A DNA stretch of 64,000 nucleotides from Trileptium ribeirensis (GCA_030248225.1 JASANE010020195.1:62001-126000), one strand, 5' to 3'; positions 9,101 to 22,252 are shown, counted from the stretch's first letter. Notes: generated by a model from the letters alone, not told the origin. Program-made: numbers and translations.

Positions 9101-12100
9101 AGCCCTTCCCTGTAGACTGGCTTAACGTTGGACGACCCGCTTCGCCCCCTGACTCGCTATAGTATTATTAAGTCCGTGACAGACCTCCTTAAGTCGAGTC
9201 CTGTTTTAGACGCTGTGGGTAATTGCGCGGGATGGTAGAAAACTGTAGGAGGAGAAGTCGAAGTCTTTCTGATTCTCCGTGGTCTTAGGTAGGAAAACTC
9301 AAAACGGACGCTTCATTCGTCCAGGCTTTATATGACTCGCAGCTCTTGAGATAGAATTACTGAATTTTCCTGAGGTGACCACGGTAAAATTTTCTAATGC
9401 TTCTGAGCTGAAGCAATAAGGACATACTTTATTAATTGCATTTATGGTTTACAAATTTGCAGCTAAGTTGACCGTTCGACGCTCATGCCGTGTTTGAGCT
9501 CGAACAGACGTGTCGCTTAGGAACGGAGGACTAGCTTCCGTTGGGTTTTAGGAAGCTCCCAAAATTTCGTTTATCCGAATGAGCTAAGAAAATTTGGGAA
9601 TATAAAAGATTGAACAAGTTCTAGGTACCTCAGCTTGAGTTTAAGGTGATTGCTATTCTTAAGGAGCAATGTTAATGGATTGTCTCGGGTTGATTATTAG
9701 GCTCTTGTTTCATAGCTATGCTGTGTTCAGTTATTATTACAAGGTGCAGGACCATTGCCCCAGTGTAAGCAAATTTGGTACACTTTTGAATACACACGAA
9801 ATTCACTCGATCGACTGACCGAAGCGCCTCTAAGCTACTACTCCGACCCCGACGTGATCCAAAAGGCCGGAGAGGCGATGCCCTCAACCGTTCTAAATTA
9901 CGCAAGCCCACGTTTAGTGCCGCGCGCTTACAACTCGAAGATGAAGCGTTCTACAATTACCCCAAAATTACTTCGATAGAACTATCAAGATTACTGATGT
10001 TCAGTGCAGCATAGTTACATGGCCCACGTTCTAGACTAACGTCCGAGAAATTAATATCACTAAAATGGTCCGATGGTGTGTCCCAACGCCATCTTCGGTC
10101 GTTGCCCCCTCGCGGGAGACACACCCTGTGCTCCCGCCTTCAAAAAGTATATATTTACAAGCCCAATAAAGAAAATTAGTTTCCTCGCTCGATCCGTTTT
10201 GGGCCCAGGTCTAGCGAGTGAAAACCCCGATTTTTCTTTGAAGCGAGTTGATCGCTGAGTTTAGCTTGGTTTCACTATTTATCCTGAGTTGCCCGTTAGG
10301 TTATGTATTATGTATGCCCAGAGTTTCGTTTTCAGCCTCCTTTTTCTCTTTCTCGGATCCGATTCTGCACGGGGAATTTAAGCCCGCTGCAGAATCACAC
10401 GTCTTAACCAGTCGACTACACGCACTTAGGAACATAGACTGCTACGTCGATGATAACTCGACTGTACAACAGTGCAATCGAGACACTGCAACACTGCAGT
10501 GTACTAAGGCATTAGGATAAGCGAGAGAGAGAATCGAAGCAAAAACGACCAACAAGAGAAGAAAGGGGCGCAGACGCGTCATGGGCCAACCGCCTAGTGC
10601 CCTTGCTTGGAACGCCTCAAGATTAGGAAATAAGTCTAGGAAACCTATCGATGGTGCACGGAGCGCCCGTGTGTCGCGCCCCTTAACGCCCCTAAAAGAA
10701 CGGCCGCTGAGTCGAAGTAAATTCAAGTAACCAGGTTTGCCCCTAGGGGCGGCCTTGACAAATGCCCGTGCGATCGCATCGTGTCGTTTCGCGCTACAAG
10801 GACGCCCCACCACCTGGAGTCTGACGAACTATTGTGCCCCCTTTCTCTTCTTTGTTTCTCTGTTCGGTCAGTCGTATCGCTTGTTCTGTTGAACCCTGGT
10901 AGACAAAGTTACCTGAAACGATAAGATGAATCAACGTGTAGGCATTACCTCGAGTGAATCGTTAGGATAAAATAGTCGAAAACCCTTAGGAGCACCTTAT
11001 CACCGGTTTTGGGTCGAGTAGCGACCGGACCGCGTTTTTGATTTGCCTGTCGCGCCGAATGGCTCGATGAATTGATTCTTCATGCCAACTCGATTTGAAC
11101 GGCGGTGATTTGGTAACGATCTGATTTGCATATGTTTAAAACTGATGTATCTTCTTGCTTTTATAGTGTGTTTTGCTTTTTTTGTTGTTTGTTATCATCT
11201 ACGTTTGTTTTGGTGAACGGGAGAGTCAGAAGCAGCACTAGAGTTTTCATATACTTCGTTTTGACAAGTTAACGTTGCATTTTTGCACATTGCCAAAGTA
11301 GAACTCGCATAGTCAAGCCTAGTCGCCGTTTTTCCCCTATGCCCCGTCTTGTGCCCGTTACCGCGTGCAAATAATTGTCGTTCAAGGTGACACTCTTTAA
11401 GGAGCATTTTCTCGAAGCACTCTAGGGCCGTTGCCTTTCACGCCCATAGCTGAAGAGAGACGCTAACATTGAGCGGAAGCAAGGATAACCGCTCCAAGTC
11501 CGCGAATACGCGGGTGTCTGCATGCTCCGACCCTGTTTTTCCGGTTTCAACCCCTATGCCCCGTAGTCTATTGAAAACAAGCGACAGTAGCGAGTTATTA
11601 TTAGGCTCTCCTGATTTGATCTGCTTAACCCGTATCGATAGCTGGTCGGGAACACTCGTCCCACTGACAACCGTTGATCAATCGAATAAACTTTGTATCA
11701 TAGGCACCGAGTATAGTGTTATTCAATACTGAGACGATAGGAATACTGGTGGTTTGTTCGCTCAGACGAGCAGGCTCTGCCCGCCAGGGCTTGCGGACGA
11801 GAGTGCTTCTCTAGGAACATTTTCGCACACTGCGCTCCAATCCGAGCAGAAAACTTTAATAGTCAAGTTATTAATTCTCAAACTTGAATTCATTAATGAA
11901 AGCAGGCCTCGGCAGTGATCTTCCGACATTAAACTCTCAGGGCTTGTCGGAACCCTGTGGGGGTATATAGGCTATAATGCGTTAACGCGAAGAATATTAG
12001 GGCTTTAACCAGGCAGAACAACTTGAGTTTCAACTTTCTAGTGCAATTTTGAAATCTTACTCCAGCTTTTCACGCAAATTAATTAACTTAAACAACTTCC

Positions 12101-13800
12101 GATGAGGCTAAGAGAGAGAACGACGGCCAAGCGCCATGACCTGTGAGGAGGTGTCGGTACTAGCCTCGCTGGGGGACCTCTGAAATCATTCCCGAAACTA
12201 GACACGTGCGCAACCAATCGGGCGGGGTCCGAACACACCCCGTGAAACACGCCTGCGGCCTGCTAAGGTCCGTTGCTTCTTGGGTCTGACCAAAAATAGA
12301 GTTAAGACTTTGGAAATTCACGATCCGCCCTTGAGGTTACGATAGCCGGGGTCTTACGGGCACGGTGTTAGAAAATTGCGCCATGCAGCTGCGTCCCGTT
12401 ATTACACTTTTACCTGACACGAGCAATGTTGTTTTCCTTGAGAATATATATCAGCATTCGGTTATAGCTTTTCACGACGATTCTGAAACTGTTGTGACGC
12501 TCTAAACAACCGGCCAAAATTCCGCACACTTGCCAGGTCCGGCCTCATCCATGCTCACCTGCCACTCGGGTCTAAACTGCGCGTACAACTGTGGTCACCT
12601 TCACTTGCACGAAAACTACTAAGGAATAGTAAAACGCGGTCTGGACTGAGATGTCCATCGGTCAGTAAGACGTGAAGACGACTGTCGCTGAACAAGTTTC
12701 CCACATGAAAATTGTCAATGTGCTAAAACCGGAAAAAAGGATGGTGACCGTGTTCACGTTGAGGCCCAGCGCGCCAGAAGGCAACAACAAAATTAATATT
12801 CGCAAAACAAAATGCGACGGCGCTTTGGATCATGAGAACTGGTTGGTCATGCAGGGCACCGCAGAATAAAAAAGCCATTCGTGCGCGTCACACTCTCCTA
12901 AATTGGCACTGTCGACGTTTGCTGATATAAGTTCACTCCCTCTGCTGGTATAAAATCATTAATTGAAATTCCGCACTCTGCGGACTTTACCCTTTTTCTT
13001 GTATCGTAGTTTTCAGTGGCATTGATGCAGCTGATCAATTCCTTGGCATGAAATTTTCCTAGCTACTATTGCTATCGAGGTACCGACCTGACCAAATTTC
13101 ATCCATCGGTAAAATCCATAAAACCAGACTATGTTCTAGCATCCCGTGGCTCTGGGCGCGGCGTTGGGCCACAGGTGGCACACTAAGCGCAGACCGACGA
13201 ACTAACTAGGAACTCTTAACAATTGCAAAAAAGGGCGTAGTTCTTAAACCCGCTGAACCGCGTGAGAGTACACACCAACTATTTTAGGGTCATTTCAAAA
13301 GAACAACACGTTCACCGAAGACGGCTTGTGATCCAGCGTTATAATGTCAAACTCGCTCGGTCGGCGCTAAGAAAGCTCTGTGTCATCTTTTCAGGTCGCT
13401 CTTTATCCAAATCACACAAACGAGTGTTTCGCCAAGTTTTGATCCTAAACTGTTACGCAGGGGAGGGAAATTTGACTAAACTCAAGGTTTGCCAGATTTA
13501 ACATTAAGCAGAGTAATGCCCACGTTCATTTCTCCCTGTGCAGGCGATATTGTTAATTCCTCCCAAACAAGCTCAATTTGATCAAACAGCCTGGAATCGT
13601 TCAGCGATGCTGTTGCAGGTGTGGAGCCAGTTGCTAATCACCGCATCGCACCCTTTAACGTCTTTTAACAACTTTCCTGTTTTATCACCTTACCAATTAA
13701 CACCTCCTACGCAGTGCTTTGGACTCGTCAAAGGAGTGGTAGTCGGCTGCTAGTAGTATGGCGCCCCGTCACCAGAATAGTGTCGGATACAGCACATGTT
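6109..13800. other. GC-richer block, no gene recognised
   Basis: This stretch is visibly richer in G, C and CpG than the sequence from 13.8 kb onwards. Frames are short (longest about 123 codons, minus strand, 10442-10813) and none carries a recognisable motif. No LTR pair, target duplication or tandem array was found apart from the microsatellite at 7.8 kb. It could be a segment of different origin, a decayed large element or a regulatory region; the sequence alone does not decide. Confidence 0.5.
7771..7920. repeat. Microsatellites (GTT)n and (TG/TATG)n
   Basis: About six TTG triplets lie at 7775-7795. A TGTGTATG/TATATG-rich stretch follows at about 7858-7917. Ordinary simple-sequence repeats. 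Confidence 0.8.
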
Positions 13801-16560
13801 AGAATCAAGAAGACTTATTTTTTCTTTGTAACAGCAAATCATTTCAAAACTGGCAAGGTTCCCTTGTGTTGCACGGTGTGAGAACGCTCGTTGAGGATCT
13901 TAAGCGATGGGCCTTTCTTTAAAATAACGAAAACTCCCCAAGAGACCACCCATATTTGTCAGAGGCTAGGACGGTGTTTCGCAATATATTTCCCTTTTTA
14001 CTCGGCTCGCAACTGACTCGAATCTCTTCTTTTCGGCAATATATGTTACAATAGACTTTTTTATATTTAAATATGGATAATCTGCCATTATCGAAACCAA
14101 ATTACATAAACACTTCTCGGCGGATGCCCTTTATGCCCGTGCGTGCATATCCGCCTGGCACGGGAACCAATCGAGATATACCAGAAAAAACTGACGTTCC
14201 CGCGAAATTACTTGTGAATTAGATTATATTTACGACCGTGGCGTGCGGAACATAAAATCAACGCTTCAGCGTCCACAAAAGCAACCCTCTCTTTAAACCT
14301 GCGTGCGATACCTATCCGACATAACCACTTACAGCTTCCTATAGAAAACGGTCTTGCGTACATTTCATTGTACGAAGGAAAGGCGCGCCCAGCATATTCA
14401 AAACGCAATATGATCTTCCTGTTTTGAATATTTGAAGTGTTTACCACTTGACATACCATTAACAAATCTGATTGTATCATCAACCATTAGGCCTCAGGCC
14501 ATACAAAGTGGCAAAAACTGATATTATTGAGATGACCGTGCAGTATCATAATTCTCTTATAAGTCGACATGCTACAAGTAAGAATGATCAACAGAAAATG
14601 CTATATGCACAAGCGTCCTACAATGTTGACCTATTGTTTCTTTTAATAAAATAACTTTTTAATAATCTGGAGCGTCCTATTTTTTTAACTGTAGTGCATA
14701 AGTGTACACAGCGGTCGGCTTCGGGGGTAGATGGTTTATCGGCGGGTGTGGGGTGCGCGGCATGGGGAGTAAGCCAGGCAGGTAACAAGGTATTTTCCCC
14801 TGTCTCCCCAGTTTTTCCTCATAATTTCCCCTGTTCTGTCTTTTTTAAATTTTAATTCTCTTATGTGCTAAAATATTACATAAGGGGGTTGGGTAGGTGT
14901 GTAACCTCAAGCAGAAGACTTTGGAGGAACCAAATACTAAGGTGGTAACCCTGCTCCCTACGTGAGCATTAAGATGGTATCCTCGGGTATAGGCGAGGAA
15001 TATGAGAAACTCGATCACCGTCAATGCTGCGGGACCGAATACGTACGTTATATTTAGGGTGAGCGTTGGCCGCTGACGCGGGACCACCACTATAGTAAGC
15101 GAAAGGTTCCCCGGATTGACCGAAGCCCTGGCAGATCGACCCTATTTGCCAAATTTTCTGTTAAAGTACCTGACCTACTCTATGTTGGGCGACACGTTCA
15201 CTCTTTTTCGAAATTTTAAAGTGGGAGACCATAATTTTGTGCTATACGCCACATTTTTCAACATTTTCCCGTTGGCATCTCGCATGCAATGGTAGCTTCA
15301 TTAAATTATTAAATAAATTTTATAGGTTGCCATCTTTTTGTAATCGCACATAAGAGTTTGTTTGATGCATATGCCACCCTAATTCTTCTGGAACCCTATT
15401 CTCAACGAAAATTAAAAACCTCGTCGATTCTAAACCTATATAAAGCAAGTGAGACGCATGATATATTTGTGCTGTTCTCTAGATAACTAAACCATTGCAT
15501 TCAGCATTGCCTGCTGTAGAGAAGTTTTTCTCTGGTTTTAACGCATGCTTCATCTGTACCATGTAATATTGCACGCAGCACAAGCTAATAATTGCAACAA
15601 AGAATCTAGCAACGCGGATGCCCTCAAACATTTATTAGGATATGTGTGAGATCGAAATATGAAAAATATGTATAATAAATTGGGACCTAAATTACTAAAT
15701 TTTTGGATCCAATTTCAGGACCTCTCTTCTGGCCGCATCCTCCTGGCACCGAAACAGTTTCGATACTGCTCGCACAGTTTTGCTGCCAAATACATAACCC
15801 AAACAAATGCGCCTGCTTTGTAGCTAACTCGAATACACGATTATAATACAACACAACACGACACGGGATTCCTACTACACTTAATGAAATGTTTCGTAAA
15901 TGATTCAGTGGAGACCGACGACAAGATTTCGAGATAAAACCAAAAAATAAATATAATATAATGAGTTTCGCACAAGAATTTCTAATCAAAAGAAAACCTA
16001 TTTTTTTCACAGCACACCGATGAATTCCTTTTTTATATATATTATATATTTTGCTGTTTCAGGTATAAAATTCTGAAGCTGAATTAAATAACGGCGGAAA
16101 AGACAAATTCCATACTTAATACAAAATTTGCAAATTATAGTATCTGCATTGTGAAAGTCTCCCACTACATCCTCGAATATAAACATCAGAGCAAATTCCT
16201 TCGAACTTGCGAAAACTACGAATCCAGTTTAAAAATACACACATCATTACGATTTAGTCATATTTCCATATATCCTAAGATAGTACAACCTAAACGAGTA
16301 ACCTCTGTATTGCCCATTTTAAAAACGAAGTATTTTTGTGGTTATCATCAAATTCAGTAATTAAATAACCTGTATTTGGACAAACAAAATACATCTTTCA
16401 AAACTCGGCTCCAGTAATTTTCAAATTTCCGGCAAAAATTAAAATTAGCGCAATTAGTGTGTTGCAAAGAAAAAACCATCCAGCATCGGTATATACAGAC
16501 CGACTAGCTCAATAAAATGTTATTAATATTTCAATCATATAAAAGAAAATTGAGTTTTTT
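13801..16560. other. No gene recognised
   Basis: AT-rich sequence with a small GC-rich patch around 14700-14800. No repeat or domain signature was found. Confidence 0.55.
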
Positions 16561-16581
16561 TCTTCATTCAGATCAGAAAAA

Positions 16582-17242
16582 ATGGGTCGTCAACGGGGAG
16601 GCCGTCATCTTGATATCTTTGTTAAAGGATTAAAGGACAACAAAGGATCTGTAGTATGGATTTATTCACATCTGCTCAAAGAACCGAAATTGTGCATCCT
16701 GATTCGCAGCCTAGAAATTTTCCCAGATCAAATACATAAATACATACATACCACCAATTACAGCGGATAAAGTCAATTCGTTACTAAATTCATGGTTGCA
16801 GTGTCGAAATCCTGAGAAAAAAGCCACTCTTTGAACTAATTTTCTGCTCGTTTTTGCGCTCTATATGACTTTTACATCTTTTTAATGCGAGGAAAGGCTT
16901 CATCGAATGATATAAATTTACAAGAAACCACACAACTAGAATAAAACTAAAATTACAATGTACAAGGAATCTACTACAATTGCATCGCATACTGAATAAC
17001 AAAAACAATATTTGCATAAATTGGTGCTTTACACAGTTGCGCGCGTTTTATTTTCAATTGAGTGGACTACTGTTGTAACAGTTGAGATGGCAAAGACAAC
17101 AATGTCAATGTTGCTGTGTTACATAGAGTCTGATTTCTATGTGTCATATTTACCAGTCGCGAGAGAATTAATAAAATATTCGAAGATGAATTTCAAAAAA
17201 TTATTGGGCTGGAATCGAGAACGACCTTGTCAACATACGTGA
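16582..17242 (+). pseudogene. Possible BED-finger/hAT-like transposase remnant
   Basis: A 62-codon frame starts at the ATG at 16582, just after a pyrimidine-rich tract ending in CAG that could be a 3' splice site. It begins MGRQRGGRHLDIFVKG and continues KDNKGSVVWIYSHLLKEPK. This resembles the start of BED-type zinc fingers of hAT transposases (Gly/Arg lead, then W-x-C-x-x-C), but both expected Cys are replaced (Y and L). A second frame at 17012-17242 contains ARVLFSIEW and VEMAK, loosely like the region after the finger. Both resemblances are weak and from memory. It may instead be a chance frame. Confidence 0.25.
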
Positions 17243-18540
17243 ACATCTTGCTTTAAGAAAAGAGATGTGGTGAAAATATTACAAACTAGCACCATCCGAA
17301 GCTTTGCATGTGTAACTACTTTAGTTTGATTAATTTAGCCCTATTCACTTGCGCATTTCACAGAACGACGGCCACGTAGCACAAAATTTGCAATTCGTCA
17401 GTTTACAGAGGAAATAATTGACAGAAACATGTTGCCATGGTTTCGTGAACTAAGGACATTTGCTCTAGCACCTTTCTACCAGCTTCGGATTTCCGCAAAA
17501 AATGTTTTGAGCCTGATTTTTAAGCAGAGATAGTGTATCATTTTTTAAAATATAGAGTAGAATATGGTAAGCTGACAACCTCCCCGTGTGAGGCATAGGA
17601 GTCGGTCGGTGAACATTTCCGTATCGGTCGAAAAAAGCCCACTTCTGTTCCCACGCATAACACTTGTTCGCGAACAATATTTGCGGGATTTGAATTCACA
17701 ATGGTTTTGTTCGTAAAGATTTATTCATAAATAATAGGACCGTTTCGCATGTGTCGTCACAGTTACATTAAATTTGTTGGGGAACAGAGACGATTCTGAA
17801 TTCAAAGCTATCAGAGGTTGTTTAACTGTGGTTATCTAATTGAAAAGCGTTAAGACTTGGCTAGCAGTGAAACAAATCGAATTTCCTTTGTTTCATAACA
17901 GTCGATGTGGATTCCGCATCGGGTTTTGCAAAATAGGATGGTTAATGGGTTGACATTACGTTAGTCGCGCATTAATATGACATAACGAACCATCTTATTT
18001 TGTCATAATCCATATCGAATAGCACACCACTTGTTACGGAAAATAGGCTGAATTTCATTCGTGTTTTCGCTTGCCCAAAATCCAAGTGTCAGAAATTATA
18101 CATCGTTTTTGAACAGGATTTCGGAGTTTTTAATTTGCAGAAATTCGGTTTGAGTGTTCCCGAACAAACTTAATCAAATGGTACATCACAAGCAAATCAA
18201 TCGTGTACTTGAGCTCTTGGTATTAGCAGACAAACCTGCTCGCGACTGGAATCCAGCCATTTTGTGTTCCCGAACAGTTTTACGCCGAATTTCAATTGGC
18301 CAAAACAATAACGTTCCATAACAATTTTTATATAAAATTACAAAATAGGATGGTTGCAGGGTCATCTTAAGTTTACTCGGGCATACCTGCATTACGCTTC
18401 GCCCAAACCACGGGACAATTAGGTTGCCATTTTCGAAAAATTTCGTGTCGGTGCCACTATCTCCAATATTCACCCCAGAGACAATACGCGCAAGACCCTC
18501 ATAAGGTCGTCTTCGGGCTGAACTGGTAGCATTCAACGTG
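17243..18540. other. Non-coding, with a repeated CAAAATAGGATGGTT motif
   Basis: CAAAATAGGATGGTT occurs at 17929 and again at 18341, with an inverted near-copy (AACCATCTTATTTTG) at about 17988. GTGTTCCCGAACA occurs twice (about 18155 and 18267). These could be ends of a small decayed element, but no target duplication was found. Confidence 0.35.
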
Positions 18541-18995
18541 TTCTATGCTTCAAATGTGTAGTAATATCCACATAATATATTTCAGCGCTGGTTACATATG
18601 TACCACATATAGTTACAAATTGTGTAGTGATGCCTTAGCTGTATACTACATATTGATTTTCTAATTGTAGACATTACATTTATTATATACACAAACCTCG
18701 TGCAACATAACCGCTGACAACACAAATTTTGTGTATATAAGCAAGCTGATAAACAAAAACAGTGCAGGTATAATCATATTCATACGAGCTACAATGTGTA
18801 GTGGGTGTCCACATTTTTCTGTGAACGCTGCAATATAGCCTCCCACCCGCCTGACCCCCTTGGAAACCAAAGGCCAACCTGCCCCCAGTGGCACCGACTA
18901 ACATTTACTAAGACCTCGGGCCTTGAGTATGTGCGCGAAACAACTTTCGATTGTTATATAGCTGCGAGTGCACGAAACAACATTCGAACAGTAAT
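18541..18995. other. No gene recognised
   Basis: AT-rich sequence with scattered TGTGTAGT and GTTACA motifs that resemble the following repeats. No coding signal. Confidence 0.45.
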
Positions 18996-19090
18996 GTTGT
19001 TACATACAAGCGCTTATGCGTAACAACGCACCGAAGTTGTTACGCACAACCTGCGTTGTGTAACAACTCATGAAGGTTGTTACATACTAC
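18996..19090. repeat. 40-bp tandem repeat of imperfect palindromes
   Basis: GTTGTTAC starts at 18996, 19036 and 19076, exactly 40 bases apart. The first two units are each a 32-bp imperfect palindrome (GTTGTTAC ... GTAACAAC) at 18996-19027 and 19036-19067, separated by an 8-base spacer. The third is truncated. Confidence 0.7.
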
Positions 19091-19236
19091 CGAATGTAAT
19101 GTTTCCATACACACATGTGTAAGTGCTGACGATGTCGAGTAACTGCACAATTTCTCAGTGAACGACGCATAATTACATTGTCGTACAATTGTAACTTATA
19201 TGTTATTCCTACATTATGTTGTATATACACACGAAA

Positions 19237-19427
19237 GTAGATATGGCAACAACCATTGCACGCACGTTGTAAATATAGTTGCCATCATTTCGTACGAAAT
19301 GTAGATATAGTCGTTATCAATGTGCACAAATATTGACATAGCCGCTACTATTACATTTGTAATGTAGGTGTGGTCACTACTGTTGCACCATAATTGTATA
19401 AATAGTGGTACACTGTGCACATTTTGT
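19237..19427. repeat. Degenerate 32-bp tandem repeat, six units
   Basis: Units start at 19237, 19269, 19301, 19333, 19364 and 19396. Each resembles GTAGATATAGTCGCTACYAT followed by TGCACAAATT. The consensus is unrelated to the 32-bp array at 5.7 kb. It lies about 100 bases beyond the putative Gypsy tail on the minus strand, so it could sit in a decayed LTR; that is inference. Confidence 0.65.
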
Positions 19428-19529
19428 GTCCAATGGTTACAACCATATGATTAATATAGCCACTAGCTGCATGCAACGTAATGTAATGCCTGCATAAAAT
19501 CGAAGATTCTTGGCGCTTGGCACTTCACT

Positions 19530-20050
19530 TCTCTACGGAACTGCTCGTGGATGGACTGCCCTTGAGTAGTTTGACTCTCTTCGGCGGTGGCATTTTCTTA
19601 TTTTTTCCTCCTCCTCAGAAACAGTTTGTGGGGTTCCACTAGTTTGTCTTGGTGATGGAACTCTATATCCGCTTTGTCTTTAGGTAAGTTTGCGTCTGCT
19701 GAGGAACTCATTTCGGCTGGAACTGGTGTAGCACTTGTGGGGTGTCTCGGTCTGGAATATCTTCAGCGGTTTAAGTTGCTGTTAACATTGGCGTTTGCAA
19801 CCACGATGCTATAATGTGTTCGGCAGGTTGTGTTTAGAAAAGTTGTGTGATGTTTCTGACTGCTTGGGGATTCGGAAGTTCACTGTTGTCAGTTCGGTAC
19901 TCTACGTGTCCTACCACTGCTTGCTCTGCTTCTGTTTTAGCATATGTTCTGAGATTCAGATTCGAATCATTCGGGTCACCCCAGCTCCACGCTCCCGGTA
20001 TCTCAACTTGAACTAGTGGCGGTACTTGCGGTACGATCCGCTGCGTCACT
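19530..20050 (-). pseudogene. Possible Pro/Ser-rich C-terminal tail of the Gypsy polyprotein
   Basis: Downstream of the integrase remnant on the same strand, short frames rich in Pro, Ser, Glu and Arg follow one another. One contains PQVPPLVQVEIPGAW; another contains RVPSPRQTSGTPQTVSEEEE and stops near 19540. Such low-complexity tails are common after the integrase of Ty3/Gypsy elements. No conserved domain is visible and the frames are broken, so the assignment rests on position and composition only. Confidence 0.35.
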
Positions 20051-20299
20051 CATAGGTTTTATTTCAGCAACGAAATCGCCATTGGCAATGACAATCAGGC
20101 TCGCTTAATCCTCTCTCAAGCGCTGCCGAGTGGACTTGACTTATCCAGTCTTCTACATTACGGGTACGGGATGTAATGCCATAAAGCATGGCTTTTTACT
20201 ATTGACCTGTATTATTATATGTGATATTGCTTACGGGTTAGCGTGCATTGTTATTAGCATGCAAAGTGGTGTAATTCTTAGTATCTTGCACGGTCGCAC

Positions 20300-21300
20300 C
20301 TACACGGGATCAATTTTAAAGATATTGTCATGTGTGGTGTTACGCCGATAGACCCAGGCTTGTTCCCCTGTATTATAGTGCGTTTCGCGTGCTCGTCTAT
20401 TATATCTTAATTCGTTCATCTCCTGAGCAGCTTTCATTAATGTATATACCCGCTCTTTAACTGATGCCATATATCGCGGCAGTTTGGCCCGATAGGAACG
20501 GCTTAGGCCATGTATTCCGTTGCTGCACTATGCGGATCATAGCATTATTTTGCAGGTAATCTACCAAAAACCCATGCGTCAGCAAAAGCGTACATTTCGT
20601 TGTTCTATCTACCAAAGAACTATAGGCCTTTATACAGAATGGTAATGAAGTATCGGATGATAAATGATTATCTATTGGAACGCTTACACGGAACAAATAT
20701 AACAACATGTTATTAAATTCCCTATTTCACCATTACCTTGTAGATGGTAAGCTAAACTTATGTTCTTAAATACCTGCATTTCCTTAAGCAAATTTTCGAA
20801 CATATTCGCTGTAAATGTGCCTCACCTATCGGAGTACAGCTCATTAGGAGCTACATATAGATCTACTACATCGTACAAATATATGTGAGCCACAGTTACG
20901 GAATTCCTGATGTTTCATCGACAAAGCTATTGCAAACCTTCTAAACTGATAGATAAATGCGAAATATATAAATATTTCTTATCTGTCACAGAACTTGCAT
21001 ATCGAGTATAGCAAGGAACATACCACACATTGGTAGATTTGCAACGGAACTCTGCTCAGTCCTGTGGCTATCCTAACAATGAGGTCTTAGTGAACTGACA
21101 TAGAACGAACCGTTGATCTATTGCTGTATGTGGTCTGTCATATCCTTCCAATAGAAATATTGTTTCAAATGTGCTAATAATCGGTCACGGCCAGGATGTC
21201 CTCCGTACAAGATTTTCCGTTCATGCTTCAGTATCTGTTGTACCAAGATAATTGCAACACATACCTGATAATTGATGTCCCCTTGCTGTACTGGTTGCAT
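20300..21300 (-). pseudogene. Ty3/Gypsy-type integrase remnant, heavily broken
   Basis: Three parts of an LTR-retrotransposon integrase occur in the right order on the minus strand. (1) 21300-21118 holds the zinc-binding H2C2 region, with GGHPGRDRLLAHLKQYFYW. (2) 20900-20560 holds pieces of the catalytic core: a SDR-stop-GTF segment at about 20834-20815 where SDxGTxF is expected, then NMFENLLKEMQ, LAYH and GNGE, and in another frame SSDTSLPFCIKAYSS. (3) 20494-20300 holds a clean 64-codon frame ending in TAG, with YRAKLPRYMASVKERV and then TGEQAWVYR, the usual C-terminal region. Family role: insertion of element cDNA into host DNA. At least two frame changes and one stop are present, so it is an old copy. 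No RNase H or reverse transcriptase was recognised upstream. Confidence 0.8.
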
Positions 21301-22252
21301 ATATAATATTTTCGTTTGCCATGTTAGTTCGAAGCAATGTGATATGATCTCAAATCTTAAAGGACACTAGGCTTGACTTTGGCACTAGGACCCGTTTTGT
21401 TATACAAAACTCACCAAGGCGAATCTAGCTCCGAATCACTTCGCTTAATATACGGCAAAAGCCGTATTATAGAAATCAGGAAAGTCCGATAGAAATGTTT
21501 AATAATTGCTTTCATGTGTATCCGGTGTGTCCTCCATTCTAATTGTTGGTAATATCTCAGTTCATAAGTATAAGGGTAGACTTAAGCTGATAAATCTGAG
21601 GATTCGTTTTTCATGTCAACCAAACTGCTCTAACTTGTGTTTTTTGTGTTGCGGTAATATGTGAATATGGCATTATGTATGTTTGCAAAGCATAAATTTT
21701 AAGGCGTCAAGATTTCAGATTTTTGGTAGGTGTTTTTATGGCTGAAATACAGTATATGTAATATTTTTAAGCACATTAATTTGGAGCAAGTACTAGTTTC
21801 CACGGCCGTTGCTCGCCTTAGTGAGAAGACTTCATTCGAATCCTGCTTGGGGATGGTTCGTGGAAGATACGACAGTTTTGCGACCAAGGACAAAACGTCT
21901 GGTTTACAAAGAACAAAACGTCTGGCTTTGGCCTGTCTGACGTATCTTCAGAACTATTAACCGTGAACGTAGCTTTGCTCCTTACAAGCCGCTAGATAGT
22001 GGTAGGTAAGAATGGAAACAATGCGACATCTAAATCAGGGCTTAGCGTTTTAGTGTTCGAGAAAATGTTATACTTTACCCTAAAGCACATTTGGTAATTT
22101 GTGTTAGTATTCTCACTAATATGAGCGCATCGACTACGGTTTATTAGAAGCTGTTATACCCACTGCATGGTTTACTCGCTGATCACGCTTGTGCACGAGT
22201 AAATTTAATCTGCGTCCCATACCATTGACGATCGCTACTGACAGGAAATAGT
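21301..22252. other. No gene recognised
   Basis: On the minus strand this is where RNase H or reverse transcriptase of the Gypsy copy would be expected, but I cannot read either. A short inverted pair, TTTACTCG / CGAGTAAA, lies at about 22170-22203. Confidence 0.5.

Noticed and set aside
10442..10813. 123-codon minus-strand frame in the GC-richer block
   Set aside because: No motif, and a length expected by chance in GC-richer sequence.
21790..21850. Possible tRNA or SINE B-box (TTCATTCGAATCCTG)
   Set aside because: No matching A-box at proper distance and no cloverleaf could be formed.
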